Source: Eubacterium sp.
GTDB lineage: Bacteria > Bacillota > Clostridia > Oscillospirales > Acutalibacteraceae
Direction of reading: 5' to 3'
NCBI GenBank assembly: GCA_024696725.1
Contig: JAILGO010000103.1
Coordinates: 1-6,580 of the forward strand
Length of the DNA stretch: 6,580 nucleotides
Both the position numbers and the translations under genes were made by a program. Under the pieces are notes generated by a model. It did no database searches. It saw only the letters and a list, made by a program, of their open reading frames with translations, and was not told where the DNA came from. The first letter of the stretch is position 1, and each line of letters starts with the position of its first letter. Positions 1 to 5,872 of the stretch are shown here, piece after piece.

Positions 1-266
1 TCCTCGGGAACAACCGGGTTAAAGTAAACGCCGTTTGTCGGGTTTTGCTGCTGCGACGGAATATACGGAGGCTGAGGCGGAGCAATCGGCTCTGCGGGAG
101 CAACGGGCTCTGCGGGAGCGACGGGCTCTGCGGGAGCAACAGGCTCTGCGGGAGCAACGGGTTCTGCGGGAGCAACAGGCTCTGCGGGAGTTTCCTGCGG
201 CGCGGCGCTTTTGCCTTCCGTATTATCGTTATTCATACCGAATAAATCATCATAATTTTCACTCAT
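1..266 (-). CDS. N-terminus of an unidentified protein with a PAEPVA repeat segment (partial)
   Basis: The gene reads leftward from an ATG at 266-264 and is still open at position 1, so only the first 88 residues are seen. The start is supported by an AGAAGG-type ribosome binding site just upstream. Residues 1-20 are acidic and asparagine-rich (MSENYDDLFGMNND...). Residues 27-62 are six hexapeptides of the form PAEPVA, and residues 63-88 are rich in Pro, Gln and Asn (PPQPPYIPSQQQ, then NGVYFNPVVPE). There is no signal peptide or membrane segment in the visible part, so this is probably a flexible cytoplasmic or linker tail in front of a domain lying outside the window. It follows the histidine kinase by 60 bp on the same strand and is probably co-transcribed with it. 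In Clostridia a membrane-anchored HtrA/DegP-type serine protease often follows such a pair and starts with a disordered tail, but nothing visible proves that here. Confidence 0.85.
   Translation of the reverse strand, partial: MSENYDDLFGMNNDNTEGKSAAPQETPAEPVAPAEPVAPAEPVAPAEPVAPAEPVAPAEPIAPPQPPYIPSQQQNPTNGVYFNPVVPE
81..188 (-). repeat. Six tandem 18-bp repeats encoding PAEPVA
   Basis: Six head-to-tail 18-bp units code for residues 27-62 of the leftmost protein. The unit reads CCCGCAGAGCCCGTTGCT on the minus strand. Units 1 and 3 are identical. The others differ from the consensus by one or two bases, almost all silent, except the last unit, which gives PAEPIA. Because the unit is a multiple of three, gain or loss of copies keeps the reading frame. 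Such Pro/Ala/Glu repeats usually form extended spacers. Confidence 0.95.
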
Positions 267-302
267 AAATTTTACCTTCTTTCATAAAGTCTGACTGTGT
301 TA

Positions 303-330
303 TATCAATCAAACATTAAATCAATGTTAA
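303..330 (-). promoter_or_regulatory. Three TTAACA-like hexamers with 11-bp spacing upstream of the repeat-protein gene
   Basis: Read on the minus strand, the junction after the histidine kinase shows TTAACA-N5-TTAATG-N5-TTGATA, starting inside the kinase stop region. The 11-bp phasing resembles boxes bound by tandem PhoP/PhoB-family dimers. There is no convincing sigma-A promoter beside it, and AT-rich sequence gives such hexamers easily, so this is a tentative site. The same DNA contains a short AACATT/AATGTT inverted repeat (312-317 with 323-328), which lacks a U-tract and is not a terminator. Confidence 0.25.
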
Positions 331-1835
331 ACGGCTTTAGGAAGCGTGAAAACAAATTCAGCCTCGTCGGGACTGTCGGATTTTGCGTATATCCTGCCGC
401 CGTGCATTTCAACCATCATTTTAACAATATACAGTCCGAGTCCCGCGCCCTTAGCGTCAAGACTTCTCGACTTATCGACCTTATAGAATCTTTCAAAAAT
501 CTTGGTAAGCTCTTCGGATTTTATACCCGTTCCGCTGTTTTTCACGGAGACCTCAATCTTATCGCCGAGCTCTCTTATACCTATTTTTATATACCCGTTT
601 TCGTTAGTGAATTTAACGGCGTTATCAAACAGGTTATAGATTACCTGATAAATCATATCGGTATCGGCGTAAACCCTGTAAGGCGCCATATCGTCAAGAC
701 CGAGCACCTCAATATTCTTCTTATCAATTTTCTGTTCAAAGGTAAGCAGAATATGGATAATCTGGTCGGAGATATTATAGTTTTTCTGTTTCATTTCAAA
801 GTCGCCGCTTTCCATTTTGCTCATATTGAGCATAGCGACAACGAGACGTGACAGACGTCTTACCTCGTCGGACACGATTTTCAGATAGTATTCGTGCTTC
901 TCTCTCGGGATTGTACCGTCGAGGATACCGTCTATAAAGCCCGCGATAGAGGTCATCGGGGTTTTAAGCTCGTGCGAAACGTTGGCTACGAAGGAGCGGC
1001 GCGAACTTTCAAGCTTATCGAGCGCGTCAGCCATATCGTTAAAGGCGTAGCCGAGGTCTGCGAGCTCGTCGTTTCCGTCGACCTTTACCCTGTAAGAAAA
1101 GTCGCCGACGGCAAAGCGCTTCGCGGCGTCGCTCATCTGCTGAAGCGGGGTTATCATCCGTTTTGTAATAATCCATATCAGGAAAAAGCCTACGGCGAGA
1201 ACGAGAACGTACACTATTATAAAGGTACGGATAAGGCTCATAACGAGGGCGGTAGTTCCCTCTTCAACAGTAGCGAATACCGTGCCGATAATTCCGTTAG
1301 CGCCCTCGAGCGCTCCCTGAGTATATTTAGGCGCGATAATCGCCGTGCCCACGACGTAGCTGCTTTTTCCGTTAACGACGGCTTTCGTATACGCAGAGCC
1401 GTTTTCATAGACTCTCATAAGCAGGTCGTCGTCAACCTTAAAGGAGGCGTGCTCGTCGCAGACCACGCTGTTTGAATGGTACGATTTAATACCCGTCTGC
1501 TCCTTACAGATAATTACGTTTCCTTCAACGTCGCACACGAACACGTCGCTTGAAATACAGCTTGAAACCGTAGCGAGCGAGCTGCATATCGAAGCCTTCT
1601 GAGTCGAATAGCTGCTGTTCATATCGTTAATAATCAGAGTGCTTGCGATATCGCGCGCGATAGTAGAGGTATTTTCCTTAAGAAGCTCCGTTTTCTCATT
1701 AATGGAAAAGGCGTTTACAAGAAGAATAAGCGTCGTCCCGAGACCGAGCAGAGCCGCAAGGAATATCGAGGCAAAGAGAACGAAATATTTAGTAAATATA
1801 TTCGTTCTCGTGCCCTTAAGCTTAAGCTTCAACAT
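327..1835 (-). CDS. Membrane sensor histidine kinase with HAMP domain
   Basis: This 502-aa kinase should sense an extracellular signal and phosphorylate the adjacent response regulator. In order it shows TM helix 1 at about residues 15-42, an extracytoplasmic sensor of about 155 residues (44-200), TM helix 2 at about 203-226, HAMP (227-280), HisKA with the phosphoacceptor motif SHELKTP (His288), and a HATPase domain. The ATPase part has the N box NLFDNAVKF (401-409), G1-like NSGTGI (433-438), F box FERFY (447-451) and G2 GAGLGL (463-468). The usual G1 aspartate (DxGxG) is asparagine here, a variant known in some Firmicutes kinases. The sensor has five cysteines (84, 93, 101, 110, 126) and a V-D-x-x-G-x-V-I-x-C motif suggestive of a Cache/PAS-like fold, which is an inference. 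There is no PAS domain between HAMP and HisKA, unlike Bacillus PhoR. The ATG lies three bases after the regulator stop, with a TAAGGT ribosome binding site inside the upstream gene, which implies translational coupling. Confidence 0.95.
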   Translation of the reverse strand: MLKLKLKGTRTNIFTKYFVLFASIFLAALLGLGTTLILLVNAFSINEKTELLKENTSTIARDIASTLIINDMNSSYSTQKASICSSLATVSSCISSDVFVCDVEGNVIICKEQTGIKSYHSNSVVCDEHASFKVDDDLLMRVYENGSAYTKAVVNGKSSYVVGTAIIAPKYTQGALEGANGIIGTVFATVEEGTTALVMSLIRTFIIVYVLVLAVGFFLIWIITKRMITPLQQMSDAAKRFAVGDFSYRVKVDGNDELADLGYAFNDMADALDKLESSRRSFVANVSHELKTPMTSIAGFIDGILDGTIPREKHEYYLKIVSDEVRRLSRLVVAMLNMSKMESGDFEMKQKNYNISDQIIHILLTFEQKIDKKNIEVLGLDDMAPYRVYADTDMIYQVIYNLFDNAVKFTNENGYIKIGIRELGDKIEVSVKNSGTGIKSEELTKIFERFYKVDKSRSLDAKGAGLGLYIVKMMVEMHGGRIYAKSDSPDEAEFVFTLPKAV

Positions 1836-1838
1836 ATT

Positions 1839-2531
1839 TTATACCTTAGTTTCAAATTTATAGCCTACGCCCCATACCGTTTTAAGAGTCCATTTATCCG
1901 AAACACCCTCGAGCTTTTCACGGAGTCTTTTAACGTGAACGTCAACCGTACGGCTGTCGCCGTAGTAATCGAAGCCCCACACCTCGTCAAGAAGCTGGTC
2001 GCGGGTATAAACTCTGTTGGGATTAGAGGCAAAATGATAGATAAGCTCCAGCTCTTTAGGCGGAGTATCAACGACAACGCCTCTTACCTTCATTTCGTAA
2101 TTTGTTATATTTATTTCAAGATTTTCGTATATTACTACCTTTTTCTCCGCCTCGCCGGCTTCGGTTTCACCCTTTGTACGGCGGAGTACCGCTTTAATTC
2201 TCGCCATAACCTCTTTTGCGTCGAAGGGCTTTACTACGTAATCGTCAGCGCCGAGCTCAAGACCGAGAACCTTATCAAAGGTTTCGCCCTTTGCGGTAAG
2301 CATAATAATCGGAGCGCCCGAGGTTTTTCTTATCTCACGGCAGACCTGCCAGCCGTCCATTTTAGGAAGCATAATGTCAAGCAGAACCAAATCGGGAGCC
2401 TTGCTCTGAAACGTTTCAACCGCAGCGGCGCCGTCGTTTGCGGTAAATACCGTATAGCCTTCGCTTTCAAGATAGAGCTTAAGCAGCTCACAGATATTAA
2501 GGTCGTCGTCAACTACTAATATTTTAGCCAT
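1839..2531 (-). CDS. OmpR/PhoB-family response regulator
   Basis: This 230-aa cytoplasmic transcription factor is the partner of the downstream kinase. The receiver domain (about 1-118) has the acidic pocket D8/D9, phosphoacceptor Asp52 in LLDIMLPKMDG, Thr79 in IMLTAK, and Lys101 in VVKPF. A charged linker (119-132) leads to a winged-helix DNA-binding domain (about 133-228). That domain includes the recognition-helix segment DSRTVDVHVKRLREKL (192-207) and the wing motif TVWGVGYKFE. Length and domain order are typical of PhoB/PhoP/WalR-type regulators. The start is fixed by an AAAAGGAG ribosome binding site at 2539-2546. The target genes cannot be read from the sequence. The phased repeats in the divergent promoter region make autoregulation plausible, since this family binds tandem direct repeats. 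Confidence 0.97.
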   Translation of the reverse strand: MAKILVVDDDLNICELLKLYLESEGYTVFTANDGAAAVETFQSKAPDLVLLDIMLPKMDGWQVCREIRKTSGAPIIMLTAKGETFDKVLGLELGADDYVVKPFDAKEVMARIKAVLRRTKGETEAGEAEKKVVIYENLEINITNYEMKVRGVVVDTPPKELELIYHFASNPNRVYTRDQLLDEVWGFDYYGDSRTVDVHVKRLREKLEGVSDKWTLKTVWGVGYKFETKV

Positions 2532-2614
2532 AATCTTTCTCCTTTTAATCTTTCAGCCGTTTTCGGCCGCGCAATCAGCTATACGAAAACAGCATATATA
2601 GTTATTCAGTATTA

Positions 2615-2643
2615 ATTTTATATCATTTGGCAACAATTTACAA
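2615..2643 (-). promoter_or_regulatory. Candidate sigma-A promoter for the two-component operon
   Basis: On the minus strand TTGTAA (2643-2638) and TAAAAT (2620-2615) are separated by 17 bp. The -10 is 5/6 and the -35 is 4/6 to consensus. Transcription would start near 2608 and give a leader of about 77 nt. That leader contains a small GCCG-AAAA-CGGC hairpin (2567-2556) shortly before the ribosome binding site. A weak -35 overlapped by repeats would fit an activated promoter. The region is AT-rich, so other placements are possible. Confidence 0.45.
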
Positions 2644-2655
2644 GTAATTTGTTAA
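2628..2655 (-). promoter_or_regulatory. Operator-like near-palindrome and 11-bp-phased hexamers over the two-component promoter
   Basis: Positions 2632-2653 form a 22-bp near-palindrome with arms AACAATTTAC and GTAATTTGTT around a central AA; nine of ten arm positions pair. The overlapping minus-strand sequence also reads TTAACA-N5-CTTGTA-N5-TTGCCA (2655-2628), with repeats in 11-bp register as expected for OmpR/PhoB-family binding. The site covers the candidate -35 of the two-component operon, so either reading suggests control of that promoter, possibly by its own regulator. The motif interpretation is inference. Confidence 0.4.
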
Positions 2656-2702
2656 CATTTTTATTTTTAGTTAATCATTTCTCTTGTGTAAAGCAATTTC
2701 AC

Positions 2703-2752
2703 TTTACGCTTTTTGTAAACAAATTGTTACCGCTTTTAACAATTTCTTGACA
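2703..2752 (+). promoter_or_regulatory. Phased T-rich hexamers upstream of and overlapping the rny -35
   Basis: On the plus strand, TTTACG (2703), TGTAAA (2714), TTAACA (2736) and TTGACA (2747) start at multiples of 11 bp; the position between them (2725) is degenerate. The last hexamer is also the -35 of the rny promoter, so only TTAACA is an independent good match to a PhoP-type box. A palindromic AACAAATTGTT lies at 2718-2728. This could be a binding site of the neighbouring response regulator, but low-complexity AT sequence is the simplest alternative. Confidence 0.25.
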
Positions 2753-2775
2753 AACACAAGATATAAGTGTAATAT
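2747..2775 (+). promoter_or_regulatory. Sigma-A promoter for rny
   Basis: A perfect -35 TTGACA (2747-2752) and a TAATAT -10 (2770-2775) are separated by exactly 17 bp. An overlapping TATAAT occurs at 2773-2778 but at a less favourable 20-bp distance. The start would fall near 2781-2783, giving a leader of about 165 nt before the TTG start codon. Confidence 0.8.
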
Positions 2776-2780
2776 AATAA

Positions 2781-2836
2781 GGAATTTCTATATTTATGAT
2801 TATCAATTAGTAATAATTGTATGTTTTAGATATTCC
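2781..2836 (+). promoter_or_regulatory. Structured 5' end of the rny leader
   Basis: GGAATTTCTA (2781-2790) can pair with TAGATATTCC (2827-2836), with nine of ten positions matching. Inside it CAATTA (2804-2809) and TAATTG (2814-2819) form a perfect six-bp stem closed by GTAA, a GNRA-type tetraloop. The outer stem begins at the predicted transcription start, so the mRNA 5' end would be base-paired. It matches no riboswitch class I recognise. A 5'-terminal stem could protect the message or be a site for autoregulation by RNase Y; this is inference. Confidence 0.45.
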
Positions 2837-2882
2837 GATTCTCTTTAAATGTTACAAAACTGTACCTTTTCTGATGAAATTG

Positions 2883-2910
2883 AGCCGGTCAGACTTTGTC
2901 AGGTCTGGCT
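2883..2910 (+). promoter_or_regulatory. Second hairpin in the rny leader
   Basis: AGCCGG (2883-2888) faces CTGGCT (2905-2910) with one G-U pair. A short inner GAC-TTT-GTC stem can form between them. Pairing AGCC...AGAC with GTCTGGCT around a 4-nt bulge is an alternative fold. The hairpin ends 20 nt before the ribosome binding site and is not followed by a U-run, so it is not a terminator as it stands. Confidence 0.35.
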
Positions 2911-2930
2911 GTTGAGAAAAAATTTGACAG

Positions 2931-2938
2931 AAGGAGGT
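2931..2938 (+). promoter_or_regulatory. Ribosome binding site that fixes the TTG start of rny
   Basis: AAGGAGGT is an almost complete anti-16S match and lies nine bases before the in-frame TTG at 2948. The ATG at 2849 in the same frame has no comparable site, so the open frame upstream of 2948 is leader rather than protein. Confidence 0.9.
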
Positions 2939-2947
2939 GCTATTGAT

Positions 2948-4510
2948 TTGGTTAATTTACCCATTGGACTTACTATCGTATTTGCGTTATTACTCGTTGC
3001 GCTCAGTCTTGTTGTAGGCTTTGTTGTAGGTCAGCTTTATAAGGAAAAGAAATCCCTTAAGGAGCTTGATTCCGCTTCTCAGCAGGCTAAGAAGATTATG
3101 AACGACGCACTCGCCGAGGCTGAAGCAGCTAAAAAGACGCAGTTAATGGAGGTTAAGGACGAGGTCCATAAGCTCCGTTCCGATGCTGACCGCGATATCC
3201 GCGAGAGGAGAAACGAGGTTCAGCGCCAGGAAAAGAGACTCAATCAGCGCGAGGAATACCTCGACAAGAGAGCTGATTCGCTTGAATCAAAGAATGAAAA
3301 ATTAAGCGTAAAGCTTAAAGAAGTTGATGAAAAATTAGTTGAAATCGATGGCATCAAGAAAAGTCAGTTTGACATGCTTGAGAGAATTTCCGGTCTCTCA
3401 CAGGACGAAGCAAGAAAGCAGCTTCTGCAGTCGCTCGAAAGCGAGCTCGATATAGAAAAGAGCAAGCGTATTCTCGAGCACGAGCAGATGATTCGTGACC
3501 AGAGCGACGTAATCGCAAGAGAAATAATCAGCACTGCTATCCAGCGCTGCGCCGCTGACCACACTGCAGAAACCACCGTTTCCGTAGTTGCGCTTCCGAC
3601 CGATGACCTCAAGGGAAGAATCATCGGACGTGAGGGAAGAAATATCCGTTCAATCGAGCAGATTACGGGCGTTGAGCTTATTATCGACGACACGCCCGAA
3701 GCCATTACGGTAAGCTCTTTCGACCCCGTAAGACGTGAAATCGCGCGTCTCACGCTCGAAAAGCTTATTCAGGACGGCAGAATCCATCCGACTAAAATCG
3801 AAGAGATGTACGACAAGGCAAAGCGCGAGGTCGAATATACCATTAAATCAGAGGGCGAAAAGGCTGTTGTCAGCGCGAACTGCGGCTCTATTCATCCTGA
3901 GCTTGTCAAGCTTCTCGGTAAGCTTAAATACCGTACCTCTTACGGTCAGAGCGTACTTAAGCACTCGCTTGAGGTTTCCTATATCGCAGGGCTTATGGCG
4001 GCTGAGCTCGGCGCAGACGAAAAGCTTGCGCGCAGAGCGGGTCTTCTTCACGATATAGGTAAGGCTCTCGACCACGAAATGGAGGGCAGCCACGTTGCTC
4101 TCGGCGTTGAATACGCAAGAAAATACAAGGAAAGCGAAGCCGTTGTTCACGCTATTCAGGCTCACCACGGCGACGTTGAATGTAAGACTATAATCGCTGC
4201 TCTTGTTCAGGCGGCTGACGCGGTTTCCGCTTCACGTCCCGGCGCAAGACGCGAGAATATCGAAAACTACATCAAGAGACTTCAGCAGCTCGAGGAGATT
4301 TCCCAGAGCTTCGACGGAGTTGAAAAGGCTTATGCTATTCAGGCAGGCAGAGAAGTCAGAGTTATGGTTAAGCCCGAAGTAATCAATGACGAAAAGATGC
4401 CTCTTGTAGCTCGTGAAATTGCTAAAAAAATCGAAGAGGATATGGAATATCCCGGTCAGATTATGGTTAACATCATTCGCGAGAGCAGAGTTTCGGATGT
4501 AGCAAAATAA
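2948..4510 (+). CDS. rny: Ribonuclease Y (membrane-anchored endoribonuclease)
   Basis: RNase Y starts bulk mRNA decay and processing in many Firmicutes, acting as an endonuclease tethered to the inner face of the membrane. From the TTG start the protein is 520 aa, the usual family length. It has an N-terminal membrane helix (about 5-29) and a long charged coiled coil (about 32-200). A KH RNA-binding domain follows, with the GxxG loop GREG (227-230) in [10 protein letters not shown], then an HD domain with the metal-binding H368-D369 pair in [14 protein letters not shown] and [11 protein letters not shown] (401-411). The C-terminal domain ends in [14 protein letters not shown]. Key residues sit where they do in the Bacillus enzyme, supporting the TTG start over an ATG 33 codons upstream. 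It has its own sigma-A promoter, a long structured leader and an intrinsic terminator. It is divergent from the two-component operon, and no residue looks aberrant. Confidence 0.98.
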   Translation: MVNLPIGLTIVFALLLVALSLVVGFVVGQLYKEKKSLKELDSASQQAKKIMNDALAEAEAAKKTQLMEVKDEVHKLRSDADRDIRERRNEVQRQEKRLNQREEYLDKRADSLESKNEKLSVKLKEVDEKLVEIDGIKKSQFDMLERISGLSQDEARKQLLQSLESELDIEKSKRILEHEQMIRDQSDVIAREIISTAIQRCAADHTAETTVSVVALPTDDLKGRIIGREGRNIRSIEQITGVELIIDDTPEAITVSSFDPVRREIARLTLEKLIQDGRIHPTKIEEMYDKAKREVEYTIKSEGEKAVVSANCGSIHPELVKLLGKLKYRTSYGQSVLKHSLEVSYIAGLMAAELGADEKLARRAGLLHDIGKALDHEMEGSHVALGVEYARKYKESEAVVHAIQAHHGDVECKTIIAALVQAADAVSASRPGARRENIENYIKRLQQLEEISQSFDGVEKAYAIQAGREVRVMVKPEVINDEKMPLVAREIAKKIEEDMEYPGQIMVNIIRESRVSDVAK

Positions 4511-4516
4511 TAAGAT

Positions 4517-4546
4517 ACTGCAGGGCTCAGGTCCTGCAGTTTTTTT
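4517..4546 (+). terminator. Intrinsic terminator after rny
   Basis: ACTGCAGG (4517-4524) and CCTGCAGT (4533-4540) form a perfect eight-bp stem with an eight-base loop. It is followed by a run of seven Ts (4540-4546), and it begins seven bases after the rny stop codon. The run ends one base before the ribosome binding site of the next gene. Confidence 0.92.
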
Positions 4547-4559
4547 CGGAGGTTATATT

Positions 4560-4850
4560 ATGATTCGTCACACAGTATGCTTTAAGCTTAAGGACAACTC
4601 CCCTGCCGAATGCGAAAAGGCGGCAGAAATTCTCCGCTCAATGAAGGGAAACGTTCCCCTTCTCCGCGGAATAGACGTCGGCGTGGACTTTTTACACTCT
4701 CCGCGCTCGTACGATATCATTCTTCAGGTTCTGCTCGACGATGAAAAAGCGCTTGAGGAATATCAAAACGACGGGTACCACTGCTCCGTCGTTAAGGCTC
4801 ACATGCACTCGGTTGCCGAAAGCTCGGTCGCAATCGACTGCGAAGTATAA
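4560..4850 (+). CDS. Dabb (stress-responsive alpha/beta barrel) domain protein
   Basis: This small 96-aa cytoplasmic protein consists of one dimeric alpha/beta-barrel (Dabb) domain. The family hallmarks are the opening strand MIRHTVCFKLK, the central segment GIDVGVDFLHSPRSYDIIL (37-55), and the C-terminal stretch ALEEYQNDGYH...VVKAHM followed by SSVAIDCEV. Length matches single-domain members. Dabb proteins form homodimers; plant members are stress-induced, but the role of most bacterial ones is unknown and nothing here reveals a substrate. The start is fixed by GGAGG (4548-4552) seven bases before the ATG. The gene lies directly behind the rny terminator with no space for its own promoter, so it would depend on read-through or a promoter inside rny. 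A second terminator follows it. Confidence 0.9.
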   Translation: MIRHTVCFKLKDNSPAECEKAAEILRSMKGNVPLLRGIDVGVDFLHSPRSYDIILQVLLDDEKALEEYQNDGYHCSVVKAHMHSVAESSVAIDCEV

Positions 4851-4862
4851 ATTTGTATACAG

Positions 4863-4895
4863 AACCCCGACGTCGTATATGGCGCCGGGGTTTTT
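4863..4895 (+). terminator. Intrinsic terminator after the Dabb gene
   Basis: AACCCCG (4863-4869) pairs with CGGGGTT (4886-4892). The stem extends inward with one A-C mismatch and a few G-U pairs to a small TATA-like loop. Five Ts follow (4891-4895). It closes the rny-Dabb unit before the polysaccharide promoter. Confidence 0.9.
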
Positions 4896-4939
4896 ATTAT
4901 GGACTTTAGTATATTAATAAATATTTAAAAGTTTATAAA

Positions 4940-4968
4940 TTGACTTTTAATATATATAGTGTTACAAT
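4940..4968 (+). promoter_or_regulatory. Sigma-A promoter for the polysaccharide operon
   Basis: TTGACT (4940-4945) and TACAAT (4963-4968) are separated by 17 bp, each 5/6 to consensus. Transcription would begin near 4975, about 55 nt before the first gene. The surrounding DNA is very AT-rich. Confidence 0.8.
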
Positions 4969-4980
4969 ATAGCGGTATCT

Positions 4981-5001
4981 CTATAATAATATATATTATA
5001 G
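4981..5001 (+). promoter_or_regulatory. Inverted repeat in the polysaccharide operon leader
   Basis: CTATAATA (4981-4988) and TATTATAG (4994-5001) are perfect eight-bp arms around ATATA. The element lies just downstream of the predicted transcription start and 16 bases before the GGAGGT ribosome binding site (5018-5023). It could be a repressor operator or a weak leader hairpin. It contains TATAAT, but no good -35 lies at the right distance. Confidence 0.4.
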
Positions 5002-5029
5002 GGCAATATCGGTTTTTGGAGGTAAAGTA

Positions 5030-5872
5030 ATGGACGAAACCAGAGAAATAGACATTGACTTACGGAAAATATTTTATATGATGCGCACAAAGGTCGTATA
5101 TATACTCCTTGCCACCGTTTTTCTTGCGGCAGCGGCAGGAGCCTTTACGCACTTTTTTATTGCGCCGACTTATCAGGCAAACGCAAAGTTTTACGTTTAC
5201 AACAACCCGAACAACACGGTCGCAACGGACAGGGTAATTAATCAGAACGATATCGACGCGTCCGGCGACATCATTAACACATACGTATATCTTCTAAAGA
5301 CCGACACGGTTTTAGACAAGGTTGCTCAGGACCTCGGCTACGCTTCGGGAAACGAAATCAAGAATTACATTACGGCTAACCGTATAGAAAATACCCTCGT
5401 TTTCCAGGTAATCGTTACCACTACGGACGCGGAGCTTTCGGCAAAGATTGCCAACTCCGTAGCGAAGATTGCGCCGGACGAGATAGTAAAGCTTGTTAAC
5501 GCCGGCGGCGCAAGCGTTGTTGACTGGGCAAAGGTTCCGACGGCGCCCGTAGGACCGAACACGAAAAAGAACGTTATGGTAGGAGCTATGATAGGCTTTA
5601 TCATTTCCTTCGCACTCTTCTTCGTATATGAGCTGTTCGACACGACGATTACTAATACAAGGGATATTGAACGCGAATTCGGCGATATCCCGATTCTCGG
5701 TACTATCCCGAGACTTGACGCGCCCGAAAAGAGCGGCTACGGAAGCTCGGGCAATCAGCAGAACCCGACGGATAACGGAGAGTCCGCAGAGACTACTCCG
5801 CCGTTAGTTAAACCGAGCGAATCGCTTCTTGAAAGCATACAGTCTGCAAAGGAGGGTAACAAGAATGACTAA
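5030..5872 (+). CDS. Wzz/CapA-like polysaccharide co-polymerase and BY-kinase adaptor
   Basis: This 280-aa membrane protein should set chain length or export of a capsule/exopolysaccharide and activate the tyrosine kinase encoded next. It has an N-terminal segment EIDIDLRKIFYMM typical of Wzz proteins, TM helix 1 at about 22-44, and an external domain of about 135 residues. The external domain ends in the proline-rich KVPTAPVGP (169-176) that precedes TM helix 2 (about 181-201). The cytoplasmic part has DTTITNTRDIEREF...IPILGTIPRLD (204-230), the region that in Firmicutes adaptors contacts the kinase. The last 50 residues (231-280) are a low-complexity Gly/Asn/Pro/Ser/Glu tail. The start has GGAGGT six bases upstream and follows a strong promoter. 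Its last eight bases overlap the kinase gene. Alternative names for this family are CpsC, EpsA and YwqC. Confidence 0.93.
   Translation: MDETREIDIDLRKIFYMMRTKVVYILLATVFLAAAAGAFTHFFIAPTYQANAKFYVYNNPNNTVATDRVINQNDIDASGDIINTYVYLLKTDTVLDKVAQDLGYASGNEIKNYITANRIENTLVFQVIVTTTDAELSAKIANSVAKIAPDEIVKLVNAGGASVVDWAKVPTAPVGPNTKKNVMVGAMIGFIISFALFFVYELFDTTITNTRDIEREFGDIPILGTIPRLDAPEKSGYGSSGNQQNPTDNGESAETTPPLVKPSESLLESIQSAKEGNKND

Noticed and set aside
81..188. CRISPR array suggested by regular repeats
   Set aside because: The units are contiguous 18-bp coding repeats without unique spacers.
35..268. Plus-strand open frames with ALREQ- or LCGSNG-like repeats
   Set aside because: They are other-frame readings of the 18-bp tandem repeat. 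The minus-strand frame has a good ribosome binding site, a natural N-terminus and the operon context.
312..328. Terminator between the histidine kinase and the repeat protein
   Set aside because: The AACATT/AATGTT inverted repeat is short, AT-rich and lacks a T-run on the relevant strand.
894..1475. Long plus-strand open frame opposite the histidine kinase
   Set aside because: It lies wholly antisense to a complete, motif-bearing kinase gene, and its translation shows no recognisable domain. The same applies to the antisense frames over the response regulator, RNase Y and the polysaccharide genes.
2883..2929. Riboswitch or attenuator terminator in the rny leader
   Set aside because: No known riboswitch consensus is recognisable and the hairpin is not followed by a U-run; it is kept only as a generic leader structure.
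2849..2947. In-frame N-terminal extension of RNase Y from an ATG at 2849
   Set aside because: There is no ribosome binding site before that ATG. It would put 33 hydrophilic residues before the membrane helix, while the TTG at 2948 has an excellent site and gives the standard 520-aa length.
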